The position numbers were made by a program, and so were the translations under genes. A stretch of DNA of 64,000 nucleotides, from NCBI RefSeq assembly GCF_963678635.1, contig NC_087064.1:48219346-48283345 (forward strand). Reading direction: 5' to 3'. Positions 1-12,510 of the stretch are shown piece by piece. The DNA is from Symsagittifera roscoffensis. Lineage: Eukaryota > Xenacoelomorpha > Acoela > Convolutidae. The stretch's first letter is position 1. Every line of letters begins with the position of its first letter. The notes beneath the pieces are model-generated. The model ran no database searches, was not told where the DNA came from, and saw only the letters and a program-made list of their open reading frames with translations.

Positions 1-1065
1 TGTTTCCATACACTCTCAACCCAATGATTCCAAATATTGAATTTATTCGGTGCTGTGTTTCCAAATTACTAAAAGGTGACATCAACCGACTTAGTTAAGA
101 TATACTTTGAGATTTGCTCATGTGTTCCGCTGACACTGGTTAATTCCTTGTCTTTAAATTCCCATTGCTTAGATAAAAGTTCCAGCTCTAGCTTTTAATT
201 GTCCATACGCAAGTTCAGAAATGAACAAACGTTGGAATTCACTTAGAAATTAGGGAATCTGCCTAAATTTGCAGAATCCAGATCAACTAGCTATTTTCGC
301 TTGTTGCGGAATCTGCAACACAACATATGTACCGACAAAATTCACTTTACAGGTATTTGTACGCGAAATCCAAGAAAATTTTGAAGGTTTATCTATGGAA
401 TCCAGGAACATACAGACACAAATTTGTTTGCCTATCCAGTGCACAATTTGGCCTCGTTTTGGAAACAATTAGCGCTGATACAAAAGCGCGTAAAAATGTA
501 ACATGCATTCACGGATCAGTTGTTTGTTTCTAATTATTAGGCAAGTGCTAATCCAATTTGAACCTCCAAGTTTGGTTGATCAAGGGTGTCTAAAGACAAA
601 TTGTGAGCATCGTCAATTTGGTCGTTGTTTACAGACTAAACTGGGCGTTCACAAAAAAAAAACAAAATTAAAAGAACCCACCAGAAATTTTCGCCTTAAT
701 TTTATTCCAGTATAGCCGCAATTCCTAAAATTTCACAGCAAAAAAAATCACGAAGATTATATCGCATGCCATATGGCCGCGCGAGGTTATTTTAGCCTGA
801 AGTTGAAAGTGAATTTGATCGGTTTTCTTTCAATACTAACCAACCTTTACTATTTTAATTTCCATTTAGGCATTTTAGTTCACGTTAGTAATTCACCTTA
901 GCCTTTACTGCAAACGCGAAATTTTTTTTATTGCTCTAGAATTTGAGCAAGTTGCACCAGTGGACATAATAATGCGTGGTTGCAGTTTTTACTATCTAAA
1001 ATACCTATTTCAATGACCATTTCAGAGAAAAGTCGATTCAAAAACTTTCACAACTTTTACAAAGA
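1..1065. other. AT-rich left flank of the LTR element, no gene
   Basis: No convincing coding sequence is visible. Positions 240-330 contain several variants of a 'gaatctgc/gcagattcc' word that also recurs at 19800-20220 and near 23190, so the two flanks of the LTR element share sequence of the same type. Positions about 395-455 resemble 52385-52445 (shared words include cctatccagtg and tttggcctcg), which marks an old dispersed repeat. The short open frames here overlap on both strands and look random. Confidence 0.5.
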
Positions 1066-1066
1066 C

Positions 1067-1550
1067 CAAGAGCAAGTTCTCAAATCTTATAACTTCAGTT
1101 TTCCGAAAAAAATAAGTTTTCCTTTACTGTTATATATATTTATAAAAACAGCTTTTTTTCAATCAAAATGGATTTAAGCGTTTTTTCTCTAAACTTCGAT
1201 GAAAAAGTAAATCATGGTAATCAATAACGACAAAAATCAGAACCTGAACATCACCAGACAGATCTTCACAAGACGAATCAGAAGAACGGACCCACTGAAG
1301 GTGACTCATCGAAGACTACTTCACCATGCACTTTAGTCAGAAGAAAAAACACAAAAGTGAAAATCGGATCTAAAATCTCTTCACAAAACCTAAGAACCCC
1401 GTGCTTTATATTCATCAAGCTTATTTGTTCATACTGTTTTCTAACTTTTGTTTCTACTATAACTTTTGTCAAGAAACTTGACTATCTTAGGTGAGACTTA
1501 TTACTTAGGTTAGATTACTAAGCAATCAACAAGCAATAAGCGCTTGGTAT
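1067..1550 (+). repeat. Putative 5' LTR of the Ty3/gypsy-like element
   Basis: This segment aligns, with substitutions and indels, to 19084-19537 in the same orientation. Shared landmarks, in order, are gttctcaaat, a long common block around 'cttcacaagacga' and 'aacggaccca', then 'gtgctttatattcatcaagct', 'actataacttttgtcaagaaact' and 'aagcaatca'. The two copies enclose Gag-Pol remnants on the + strand, as a pair of LTRs would. A TGGCGAGACCGCAGCAG word begins at 1554, just after the repeat ends; it fits a tRNA primer-binding site, which usually begins TGG. The exact left end is not resolved and no TG...CA termini are obvious. The divergence between copies points to an old insertion. Confidence 0.62.
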
Positions 1551-1553
1551 GAC

Positions 1554-1572
1554 TGGCGAGACCGCAGCAGAG
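1554..1572 (+). promoter_or_regulatory. Candidate primer-binding site
   Basis: The word starts TGGCGAGACCGCAG directly downstream of the putative 5' LTR, where a minus-strand primer tRNA would anneal. The matching tRNA cannot be named without a search. Confidence 0.35.
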
Positions 1573-4500
1573 AACTACACCTTAGGAAATTCCTTTTTAC
1601 AACAAACTCGAAACAACTTTTAAAGTTCAAACAAATAGTAATGTTAGGATCTGTGAGTATTTTTCAGATTAGTTTTGAACCTCAAAAAGATATAAACAAT
1701 GAGTGTCCTTCGAAAGAAATACAGTTTAATTGTCTTCTATTTGACAGAAATTCCTAGTAGGGTTCTTGCGAAACGTACCCCCTACGCTAACAGACACCGA
1801 CGATAATCTCCAATCACGAAGATATATTAGACAGCTTTCTAACTGATATTAGCTCATGAACTTAACTAATATCTATTATAATCAAAATATATAAAATTTC
1901 TGAAAGAATTGTTCTGTCTAAATCCGCCAGTTGGATAAACCCTTTTTGTCCAGTAATCCACTAAATACTTGCCAAAACTTCTGTTTGTCAGTTTGAAGTT
2001 ATTGTCACTACAATTAGCTAAAACTTTAATCAACCAAAGTGCTCAAAAACTTATGAAATATCATCATTCTTTCTCTTCGAGGGGGTTGAATGGTCCTATG
2101 TGCATTCTAAGAGCACCTAAAAACGTATGATAAGTTGAATTCTTCATCATATATATATCCAACCAGTCACGTAGGTTGCTATTTATTCTAATCTTTCATG
2201 GTTTGTCGAGGCTGACCCTCAATTTTTCCTTAAAGTCATTTATCTTTACAAACCTAAGCCATTCATAAGTAAAGCTACCAATTACTGAAACTAGGAGACG
2301 TTTCAGTAATTGGTAACGTGGACAAAAAAGGAACGGAATAGGGTGTTTTTTACTAAATCAACGGTTTTTTACGACAGGTTTCGAATATACAACGAATGAA
2401 CCATAAAATAACGCATTAAAACCAATCTTAAATTTTAAACAAATAGCACCAGCAAACACCAAGTTTCAGAATTATTAAGTTTCACGACAAAAAGAACTAA
2501 CAGATCAAAAAACACAAACAAAAAAAAACACTAAAGCTAAAGCACTAACAATTCCACTCTATATTAATAAAATATGTTTCTTATGATAGCGTAAGCATTA
2601 GAAAACAGATTTTTACCATCCAAAACGTTAGTTTTCAGTTTACATTTAAGTAAACGGATCAAACGTTTCAGTTAAAATAAGTATCGTTTCCGGTCCAAAA
2701 TTTAAGTTTCTCTAAACGGATTCGATTAAAACAGCAAAAGTTGAACTAGTAAAACCCAAAAAAGGATACCATAAGCCAAAAACCTGGTCTTAAGTGGTAG
2801 TTTTTTTAGGTTCCGTTTTCAAAACACAAAAATTGAGTTTTTGATCTCAAAATTGAGCTCCGAACGTCAAATTTTGACTTTAAGAAGAAACTAACGGTGT
2901 TAAAACCAACCAATTTAATTTTAAAACTTGACTCCTTAGGCTAAAACGTACATTTAAGATTTGGTGTTTTTGGTTTTGGACAGAAAAACTTTGCGTCCCA
3001 GGTCAAACTTTTGTGAAATATAGGTAAACAACGGAAATACTTAAAGCTTGAAACAATTTTTAAACTCAAAAAACTTCCACGTGTTAGTTTGAATACTCAA
3101 ACTTATAGTTTCAGCCAATTTAATTGACGTTATAGGCTAAAATTTGAAATCTTTTGGCAATTTTATAGCTGTAAAAAATAAACAAAAGGAAATACCGAAC
3201 TAGACTTTTAATTTCAAAACTCTAAAACCAGGTGATCATACCATAGTTTCAGTTCTAGAAATCATAGTTTCAGCCCCAAAATTTTAGATTCCGCAAACAA
3301 GTTCGTAGTTTTAATGTTACAAACCTGCTCATAAGCCTATAATACATTAGACTAGCCATCATAAACCATTTTTTCATTTTTATGTACTGAGTTCGAGAGA
3401 GTTTAAGGTTTTTTTGTCTTTAGATTTGAAAAACTAGATTTAGGATAACAAAAGATTAGTTTTTCTCAAAACTTTTTGCATGATGAAGAAAAAAAAAGTA
3501 TACTAAAAGCTTTCAAAAACTTTAAAGATATAAAACTTCAGCGACCATAGTTTCAGGTTTCAGATTATAGTTTCAATCCAGAAAAAATCTACAATTTTTA
3601 CAAAAAAATTAAAATTTAAAGCCAGTGATAACAACAAAAGGTATATAACTATATTGCTAATATTAAAAACGCATCAATAACCTTCACACAAACAAAGTTT
3701 CAGGTTTCTGCTAAAGACTTCAGTACACAAAATATCAAAAAATTCAGAAAAATAATAAAAAAAGATCTTTTCAAAAAACTTTGTTTTGGACTTTTTTTAT
3801 TAATAACCTTTGATAATAATGAACAAGTCCTAGGAAGCTTTGAATACTCCAGTACACACTTATTGAAAAATTAACTGCGCCTAGTAAAAACAAAAATAAT
3901 AAGTGTCATAATTTAATTTCAACACAATTTAAAAAAGACGTCTGCGCAATGAATTCAAAACTCAAATTAGGAAGCAGAGTCTCTAACATCATATGGTATA
4001 TCACTTACTCTGGAAAGGATCATATCAGTATCATATCAAAACACCCTAACGTCGATAAACTCAATTTTTACGTTCTTTCTTAACGATACACCATTTTTCA
4101 GCAACTAAAAATACCAAAAAATATAGTTTAAATACCGCAAGAACGATTAATTGCTTCACTTCCAATCCCTTTTAGTAAAAAATTTTTGAAAAACTCATTA
4201 TTAGAAGTTAAAAACTCTTCATCGATAAAATCTGAAATACCCAGAAAGATAAGAACAAATTTTCTGAGATTTAGAACTTAATTCTCGTAAAATTTAGTGT
4301 TATTATAAATTTTTCAAGTATTCAAAAAGTTTATGTATCTAAATAAATACTTATGTCTTCAAAATAATGTAAAATGCTATGACAATTTTTATGAAGTAAA
4401 AACCACAGCATTTATTTTGAAACTAAAAATAATAAACAAAACCCACAAAATTATATATGGTATATCACCAACATTCAAAAAGATCAAAACACAGTTTTGT

Positions 4501-4780
4501 CCAAAAATCCACACAAAAATAATCAGAAAGTAACTATTCTTTCTCGCAGCAATACACCAGAGATAGTTTTTATTCTAAAAAAGCTTAACCTCCCCATAGC
4601 ACTATTGATAAACCCTATAAAAAATTACTTTCAACAAACCGAATAAATCTCACAAAACTTAAGCAAACTAATTTGATCATCAAAATTGATCAAGACACAA
4701 TATATTCAAACATTTATATGAAAACACCCAAATTTTAAGTGAAAAAAAACAAAATAGCAGAGGTAGTCTCACATCCAGAT
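1573..4780. other. Long leader of the LTR element, no gene seen
   Basis: About 3.2 kb with no supportable coding sequence, unusually long for the leader between a primer-binding site and gag. It is very AT-rich. The words 'atagtttcag' and 'gtttcag' recur between about 2590 and 3720. A perfect 15-bp inverted repeat occurs at 2277-2314. The open frame at 4333-4533 is extremely A-rich with biased composition and is probably chance. Confidence 0.5.
2277..2314. repeat. Perfect 15-bp hairpin
   Basis: ACCAATTACTGAAAC is followed by an 8-base loop (taggagac) and then the exact reverse complement. The hairpin sits in the leader of the LTR element; a role as an RNA structure in the genomic transcript is possible but only inferred. 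Confidence 0.85.
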
Positions 4781-4789
4781 TTAGCCATC

Positions 4790-5710
4790 GAAAAGTTTAC
4801 CGGCTTAGATCCAAATGAAAAAACAAGAGGTTTTTTTTGATATAGTAGAGGAAAAGATAGCAATTTCCCTAGGCACTAGACCAGCAGTCCCAGTGGACGG
4901 TCAGTACGAATATGATCACAGACAAAGAGCTTTATTCGGTTCAATATTAGGATGTCTAGCCGCTCAATGTTATCAGAGATTAGCAGCAGGTTTACCTTGA
5001 AGCGATATAAGAGATCAGTTCATAAATAGATTCACTGATGATAAGAATAAGTATAGATGACAAATAGAGGCAGAAAACATAAAAAAACAGCCCGGTTAAA
5101 AGCTTCATACAAAAATTAAGCGCCGCAGTATATCATGGATGACCTAATCCGTTTTTGTTAATGATGATCAAAGAACAGAAAAAAAATGGAATTCTTTGTG
5201 CGCGGCTTAAGCCCGCCAGGCTTGTAACAAAAGGCACATCAATTCCTAATGAAGAATTCACCCGCAACTTGGTAACCATTAAAAGATCACATTGCTACAA
5301 AAGAGTTAAGTTTTGCAGAAAGTACTGAGTTTACTGGAAAAACCTCAGGTGGTGTTGGTTATAAGTTGGAAATAGAAGCAATAAAGGATCAGCTCAAGGA
5401 TATAACAGGACGCTAATGACAATCATACATTAAATGCAGCTCATAATCCAAATTAACCTAGAAATAAATAAAATCATGCCAGATTTGGTAAACTTTGTCG
5501 TAGGTCAGGTCTTACCATTAGTGATTGTTTTAAATACCGAGATCAAAACAATCAAAACCAAAAACCACCTCAAAATTGTGAATATTTTTCGGACAATTAT
5601 AATAGGAGACTTAGGCATCCTGAAGAAAATAGCTAGAAAAAACAATTTTATAAATTTAATCCACAAAGTAACACAGCAGAACCCATTGCCCATATCCTTG
5701 ACAGTTTAAT
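4790..5710 (+). pseudogene. gag: Degraded Gag-like region with damaged zinc knuckle
   Basis: This lies directly upstream of the protease remnant, in the position of gag in a Ty3/gypsy element. The clearest open stretch is 4815-5000, a helical region with GTRPAVPVDGQYEYDHRQRA and a following Ala/Leu-rich segment. Reading continues with stops and frameshifts. At 5481-5543 the + strand encodes an FGKLCRRSGLTISDCFKYR stretch. It keeps the second and last Cys of a CCHC nucleocapsid knuckle (C-x2-C-x4-H-x4-C), while the first Cys position is Gly and the His is Leu. A Gag role rests on position and this knuckle; the capsid part is not recognised. The gene cannot be functional as it stands. Confidence 0.5.
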
Positions 5711-6189
5711 AATGGAACAAATACTTTCGATAGATCTCGATCTCAAGGTTTTGAATCAAGAAAAAGCATTTTCAATAATAGTTTCAACGATCAAAATAAC
5801 CCAAACTGTCTGAATATGTTTAAGAGAAATCCTAACAACTATTATCAAAATACGAACAGAAGCTCTTCTTTACCCAACCTAAATAGAAGATCATTTTCAC
5901 GAAACATTTATTGAACACAATACAAAAACAGACCCCACGTCAATAAACTACCATCTTACGAAAACAAACAAGATCTCTAGGTGATTCAAAGCCATCTTCT
6001 AGTGAAAATATTCGAAAAAGAAATCTTAAAGTAAAATTTAATTTCAATAAAAATTATGGTTTTTACTGCGTGGATGAGGGCGATAACTTACTTTAAACTA
6101 GAACAATCTCTGCAAGATAAAACGTCACAAATGTATGTTCATCTATATCAACATCCCGTCGGAGACAAAAATAAGTAAATACGGGCTTG

Positions 6190-6420
6190 AAGCTTATTTT
6201 TCAAAAGATACTGGAGCAACATGTTCACTTTTAAGTTATAATACTTACTACGCAAAAAACAAAAGTTAACACTTACTAGAGCACAATCCAAATCTTTTGC
6301 GGTTGATGCAACAAAACTCAAACTCCTAGGATATACAAATTTAAACGCTAGTTTTGACCGTAAGGTTGAATATTCTTTTAAAAATTAGAGCAACGCTGGC
6401 TGCCACGGAGAGATGTAAAC
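6190..6420 (+). pseudogene. pro: Retroelement aspartic protease remnant
   Basis: The frame at about 6198-6245 encodes FSKDTGATCSLLSYNTY, with the D-T-G-A active-site signature of retropepsins followed by the usual C/S-SLL turn. A second segment at about 6354-6420, with hydrophobic L-x-I-L-L and an Ala-Thr stretch, may be the distal half. A stop separates the two. In retroelements this enzyme cleaves the Gag-Pol polyprotein. Its place between Gag-like and RT-like segments fits PR-RT-RH-INT order. It is broken. Confidence 0.68.
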
Positions 6421-7317
6421 TTAGTATATACTCATGGATTTTCTGTCTAATTCAACTGAATCTACAGATTTTTTTAACAACAAGACTAAAATTTAAATTG
6501 TACCCAGGAGTTTCAGTCGCTATCAGCAATATAAAAAGCTATCTACTTATTTATAATTAATTATTAAAACGTACTTTTGGACCGAACTAAAACTTAAGCA
6601 CCGCAGTCTGTCTTCTCATGTCATTTCAATATCCCCGGCAGACAAAGTTTTTGAAAAAAGGAACAACAATCAAACTTGATAAAGACCTACAACAAGTGGA
6701 ATATACACTCACAAAACAATTTGTAGCCATGATGAGAACATTTCACGCATAATGCTAAACAATCTTAAAGATTTGAAGATCTTTATATCCAAAAGTTCAG
6801 TAGGTCGAACTTTCGAAGACGTAGAAATTGATTCAAAAAATTCTACGTCACAGATAATTTTGCTTTTATGGAAGGTTTGAACAAAACAAGTTGATCGTTT
6901 TTTTTCATATAAACGAACAATCAAAAGATCAACTGTCTTACAACAATGTATCAGTTGGTATAACCAATAAAAACTCAACAAGGAAAAACAAAGAAAATTG
7001 GAACCGAAAAACTAGATTCTATTAATTAATACGAACTAGAATCAGATTTAGCAAAAGGTTAAAAGACCTAAAACCCAAATCTGAGTGAAATTCTGAAAAA
7101 CATTTTAGAGGTAGGCAAATTCATGAAATCCAGATAATTGTTCACAAGAAACTCAAGAAATTTTGAAAAAAAAATTGCTTTATTTATTCTGACATAGACC
7201 AAACACATTTACAAGACCTAATGAATATGCTATTTCAAAGGCGTACATTCACAATACTAATACGACGTAGGACTATTAAAGTAAAAAACCCATGTAAAGC
7301 TTTTACCAAACTCTGTT

Positions 7318-8160
7318 TTGACTAAGCAAAATCCATCAAGTGTCTCAGTATACGATCAGAAAAAACTTAAGGACTTGCTAGACCAACTATGTAAATCAGA
7401 AAAAATTAGAGAAATGGGAGTTAATACCGAATCGGTATCAAAGGTTAAAAATTCAAATATAATACTACCAAAAAGACACATGTCAAGCTCGTTATTGATA
7501 AGAGATACCTGAATTCAATAAATGATTTAGTCGATAATCATAGCCATTGGAGCCAATAGGATCGCTCATCACCAAACTCAAAGGAAACTTTTCCACCACG
7601 AATGATTTATGCTCCGCATATAAATAAGTAATTTCAACTGAGGAAACACAAAAATTAACAAGCTTTGTAAATGAATCAAAACAAAACCTCTTTAGACGCG
7701 GTTTCTACTGATTCTGTGGTCTACCAACTTTCTTCAGTAGAATAATGACAATACACTTTGCAACCTTGATAAAAAGAAATCAAGAAGTAACCTAATTGAC
7801 TATACCATGACGCAAACACAAAATGTAGAAGATATGTTCGACATCACTGTTATATACCATGACTTACTAAAAAAATCAGGACAGAAACTCAACAAGAAAA
7901 CAACAAAATTTTTGTTGATAAGACTACAGTTTGTAGGACTTGTAAAAAAAGATGACATACAACCAGAAAAGGTACGTGATCTCAAAGCATCAAAATCGCA
8001 AGAAAACAAAAGAAATGTCATGAGAATGGTGTTTGGCATTTTATGTTATATTTATAAAGAATTCAAATGTAGATTCAAAGCTTTTCTATGATTTGAGACG
8101 GAAGGATACACTTTTTATATGGACAGCAGATCATGAAAAACTGTTTGGCGATTTAAAAAA
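7318..8160 (+). pseudogene. pol: Reverse transcriptase remnant (Ty3/gypsy type)
   Basis: The open frame at 7318-7512 ends with HMSSSLLIRDT and, after a frameshift, continues with LNSINDLVDNHS. This matches the start of the fingers/palm ('LL..+RxLN') in gypsy-type RT. The 7807-8091 frame begins with a damaged version of the catalytic YxDD region (NVEDMFDITVIYHDLL). It proceeds through a thumb-like segment with KLNKKTTKFLLIRLQFVGLV, equivalent to the 'Lxx.KC.F....V.FLG' motif, and then IQPEKVRDLKA and a GILCYIYKEF connection. Several stops and frame changes lie between. In an active element this domain copies the RNA genome into DNA. The family-level call is good; activity is excluded. Confidence 0.7.
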
Positions 8161-8860
8161 AAAAAGTTAGCACAGGCACAACTCTAACAATGCCAGGCAC
8201 AATATATCCCTTCCATATACATCTAGACTCATCATCAAGTAAGCGGTTCAATATTTGTGAAGAATTTCCAGAAGAAAAACGTAATATATCCTTTAGTTCA
8301 ACAGTATATAAAAAAGAAAAACAAAAAATGTTAACAACAGCTGGTGAGCTTGCTGTGTAATATCAGCTTTACAGTCATACGATCATTATTTTTTAGGTTC
8401 ATAATATCCACAAAATCTTTGTACTGTTCACGGATCTTTAATTTACCTCTGGGGTAGAAAACTTCCCCATAGATATGTGAGATATCAATTGGTTAAATCA
8501 CAATCCCAATTTATGAAAATTATTTTGACCGAAAGAAATACCAAGGATTCCCAGATATTTTAAGCAGAAACGTAACAACTACAGATTTAGACAAACACCG
8601 AATAAAACATAAGAAATTTCCTAAAAACATTTTATTCTGCGACAAGAATGATAACGAAGAAAAATAGTTCGTAGTACATGATATTGAGAAAGGACCCAAG
8701 TACTAGTTTTTTACTGTCATTAAATAAAATATTATTGGTATAAGCAAATTCAGATTTATCAACAACAAACTAAACAAAATGCCCAAAAAAAGTAAAAAAG
8801 AACAAATTTGCTCACTAACTGATACACGTTTTTGCTTCATATAAGGTTCAGCTTTTAACC
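8161..8860 (+). pseudogene. pol: RNase H-like remnant
   Basis: Directly after the RT thumb, the reading at 8095-8165 contains a 'LFIWTADHEKLFGDLK' type block, the linker between RT and RNase H in Ty3/gypsy polymerases. The next recognisable piece, about 8190-8345, reads PGTIYPFHIHLDSSS, matching the first RNase H strand ending in the catalytic Asp ('P-F-x-L-x-x-D-A-S'). After that the sequence degrades and later catalytic acids cannot be placed confidently. The role would be removal of the RNA strand during reverse transcription. Confidence 0.58.
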
Positions 8861-9381
8861 AAGTTAAAATGATTCCAAGCAAAATACCAGATAATAATGC
8901 AAGTGACGAAGAATAGGATCAGATTTATTCCGAACTGTCTTTCGAAATATACAATAACCCAACCCAATTTGAGGACTATCTGTCAAAATATGATATTGAA
9001 GATCACTCCAATCTCTTATAATCTGAAACGATGGATGAAAGAAATTAAATGATACATGACTGTTAGTTAAACAATGAAATTGTTTTATGTGAACAACTAA
9101 CGAATAAACTAGAAAACAAAAAAGTTGCAACCAAACTCTCTAATGAGGAACCTACAAACAGGATATATTTTTTCAGATATTCGAAAGTTTCAACAAATTA
9201 GAAAAAATAGATTTAAACATTGAATTTCTTGCCAAAGAACATGACACCGATGCAGTCTTAAAGATAACAAAAGATCTAGTAAGAGACAAAAAAAACGACC
9301 AAAAACTATATACATTATAGACAATCAAGAGCTTCGTCTTCAAATTTAAACAACTTTGAATGCTTATTCCAAATAGAAAAT

Positions 9382-9983
9382 ATTCTTTGCATAGAACAAA
9401 CAACAAACAGCACCGAAGTAAATGAAATAAAATTTTGTGTACCCATGTTACTTTTTAAAATAACATGTGAATTGGCGCATACAGATCAATTAGCAGGTCA
9501 TGTGGGAAAAAAAGACAAAATCATTGCGAATATAAAACGTTTTTTTTTTCGGCCAGGCATGTACAAATGGATAACCCAGTTAATAGCAGGATGTCTTGAT
9601 TGTCAAAAAAATGAACAAAAACGCCACGATCTCAATGAAGCATCTTTAGAACAATGAACGGACACAGTATCTTTTCCTTTTCATAATGTACACATAGATC
9701 ATAAAGGACCAATTAATCCTTCATTAAACTGGAAGAAACACTGTTTAGTTGCAGTAGAAATATTTTCTCGGTTCCTCCACCTCCAAGTAAATCTAGTAGC
9801 TAAAACTATATTACAGCTATTGGAACAATAAAAACTTTAGAAAAATCCATCCTCACATTTTGGTCGTTCCCAAAAACTAAATTATGATAAAGAAACGGCT
9901 TTTATGAACAATAATTTTATCAGTTGGCTTCATGAATTAGGAATAGTACATGCTCAAAGAACCGCACTTTCAGCAGAGGAACT
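9382..9983 (+). pseudogene. int: Integrase fragment, first tandem copy
   Basis: This encodes the HHCC zinc-binding domain of a retroelement integrase. Two His occur around ELAHTDQLAGHVG, followed by an FFFRPGM block (normally WPGM) and a C-x2-C in AGCLDCQKNE (about 9466-9620). After a stop, the catalytic core starts with VHIDHKGPINP, whose Asp is the first of the D,D-35-E triad (about 9687-9720), and reaches NYDKETAFMN with the second Asp (about 9883-9912). The copy breaks off near HAQRTALSAEE, where the next tandem copy begins. It would catalyse 3' processing and strand transfer, but it is truncated and interrupted. Confidence 0.78.
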
Positions 9984-11475
9984 ATTCTTTGCCTAGAGCA
10001 AAAAACAGACAACCCCTAAGTAAATGAAATAAAAATATGTATCTCCCTGTTACTTTTTATAAAAAAAAATTTGAATTGGCACATACAGATCAATTGACAG
10101 GTCATGTGGGATAAAACAAAACCAGTGCAAACATAAAACCATTTTTTGGCCAGTCATGTACAAACCGATAACCCAGTTAATAGCAGGAAGTCTTGGTTGT
10201 CATAAAAACAAACACAAACGTCATGATCTCAACGAAGCATCTTTAGAAAATTGGACGGATACAGTACCTTTCCTCCAATTACATCCAGTAGCTAAAACTA
10301 CAGCTATAGAAACAATAATAAGTTTAGAAAAAATCATCCCCGCATTTGGTATTCCCCAAAAACTGGTTTATGATAAAGAAACTGCGTTTATGAACAAAAA
10401 TTTCCCTAGTTGGTTTCATGAAAAGGATTAACACATGCTCCAAGAACCAGACTATTCACCATGAATGAATTCTAAAGTGAAAAAATAAAACAAACATCTA
10501 GAAACACATTTAACCGTTTTTTTTTTGAACAAGCAAAAGGAAATTGGAGTACTCTAGCAGCGAAATTCGCTTTCACTAATAATACAACTATCACCGCAAG
10601 TACTGGACTGACAACTTACGAAATTGTTTTCGGACAAAAACCTCAGTTACCGGTTTCTATAAAACTAGGGCTACGTCGAAATTCAAATTTCACTTGCAAA
10701 GCTGAATTTTGTTTTAATCTTCCATTACAAAGATATATTTTTTAAACATCATCGAATAAAGCTATACAACTGTTATCAAAACCATAAACCAACACTTCAC
10801 TTTTTATGCGAGAGAACCATTTTAAAAACATCTTTAATACAGCTTTCAAGAAAAGCCTAGAAACGAATGCAAAATTTCCCAAATATCGAACCACATCTAA
10901 ATTAGGAAAACCGCTAGAAGTAGGTCAAAAAGTTCTAATGGGAAACCATTCCATACAAGATGGCAAATCAATGAAATTACAAGAAATGCAATCAGGCCTA
11001 TATACGGTAACAAGAAAAGTAACAAATGTGGTTTATGAGATACGACTAGATGACAAAGCATAGAAATCATCAAATTGAGTATTTCCCCATCGGAGAAAAA
11101 GCAACGGAAGTAGTGAAGGACTATATAATAAAGGACCAATCATACAAATCATGCTCTGAAAACCTAATGCTATCAAGGAACAGAATTGTGAATACATCAC
11201 TAACAATGAATCGTTTCAAAATTCAATGGGTTCATCAGATAATTAACCCGTCGAAACACACCATAGACGAGAAAATTTTATAGAACCACATGACACTGAA
11301 CGAGAAAAAAACCTATACAAAAATAGACTCAGGATTTCAAGAAAATAACACAGACACTCTACAAATGCCACGTACGCCAAGAATAGCCCAACGAAGGTTA
11401 ACCTCAACTCCTCTTCATCCAAACGATAGGAATGGTAATAACTTCGATGAATTATCATTCATACCAACAATATGA
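9984..11475 (+). pseudogene. int: Integrase, second tandem copy with C-terminal domain
   Basis: It begins with the same 'attctttgc' block as the preceding copy, about 602 bp away. Compared with that copy it has an internal deletion (after ENWTDTV) that removes the first catalytic Asp segment. It keeps VYDKETAFMN with the second Asp (about 10367-10396). Downstream is an AAKFAFTNNTTITASTGLT block followed by YEIVFGQKPQLP, the usual end of a gypsy integrase core. Positions 10806-11063 continue as a C-terminal module with VGQKVLMGNHSI and GLYTVTRKVTNVVYEIRLD, resembling the GPY/F module. A tail continues in other frames to about 11475. Several stops make it a pseudogene. Confidence 0.76.
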
Positions 11476-11479
11476 AGAC

Positions 11480-11764
11480 ACCAGCCCCAAAATGGTCAGT
11501 CAACTGTTCAAACGGGTTGAACAAAAGATAAATTTCAGAGACATCGACGACAACCCGGCTTCTACCAAGCAGGAATTAACTAAATAATCTATAATGTATA
11601 CTAAACTAAGTAAAATGTAACACTCAATATTTAACCCCGAGTCATCAATTTGGATACATAAGATTATTCAAACTATGACCCCACACGTAACCGTCAATCA
11701 AACCACTCAATTTTTCAGACAAAATGGTTTATTTGAATGAAAGCCGACCAAAAAAATTTAACTA
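11480..11764. other. Pol-env interval, nothing recognised
   Basis: About 285 bp between the end of the integrase tail and the envelope-like segment. No domain or repeat is recognised. Confidence 0.4.
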
Positions 11765-12510
11765 TTGCTAGTTTTTAGCAGCTTCGCGAAAAAAATAAAG
11801 ATTTCTATTCTATTTTCAACATTTACACCTCTTCTCATTTCACATAATGGTGATAGGGAAAACGTATTGAGTTTTCTCGAAGCTGCCCATTATGAATGTT
11901 CTGCCATGCCGGAAAAAAAGACGTATGCTTTACATCGAGTGGCTACATGTAAAATATCCCAGAAAAGCTCTATACTGCCGATAGCACAATTAGCCTATAT
12001 GAACGGTCTAATAGAACACACGTGAATGCAGTTAAGTGTAAAGTTAAATTATTTCCCATTCGTTGTAACTGCGGAGTGTGGGCTCATTCTTCCATCGTTC
12101 ACAACTTGAACATGATAACCTATGAAAATATTTCACCACTGGAAGATTGCAAAAAGGCAGCAAAGAACAACAAAATCACAGTGAATGAAGATGGATACAT
12201 TATTGAACCAATTATAAAAATGGATGAAAGTACTTTGCAACACAGAAAAGGAGGAACGTCATTTGACGGCGACAGTGTTCGACAGCATGTGGGGACAGGG
12301 GACTAGTAAAACACTACAGCTATGAAACGCACATGCAGAAAGTTAAACACAAAAAAACCTAGAATCATAACAGGTACAAAACCCTTTTGGCATCCCACTA
12401 TCATGCCCAGTACTCGAAAGTGGATGCTAATCAACATCATTATACCCATATGATTACACCTGGGACATGCCCGAAAACTGCGTAGTTTCAAACTTATTTT
12501 CTAAAAAACG
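11765..12510 (+). pseudogene. env: Envelope-like glycoprotein remnant
   Basis: Two successive open frames (11765-12025 and 12022-12306) overlap by a few bases and look like one protein broken by a frameshift. The first begins with a hydrophobic stretch that could be a signal peptide, then spaced single Cys (HYECSA, VATCKI). The second contains KCKVKLFPIRCNCGVWAHSS followed by an ISPLEDCKKA block. The pattern of a C-x-V strand, then Cys-Gly-x-x-x-His-Ser and a downstream Cys is reminiscent of the jingchuvirus-type glycoproteins captured by some metazoan LTR elements. That similarity is from memory and was not searched. Location directly after pol fits env. The sequence is interrupted and cannot make a complete envelope. 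Confidence 0.42.
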
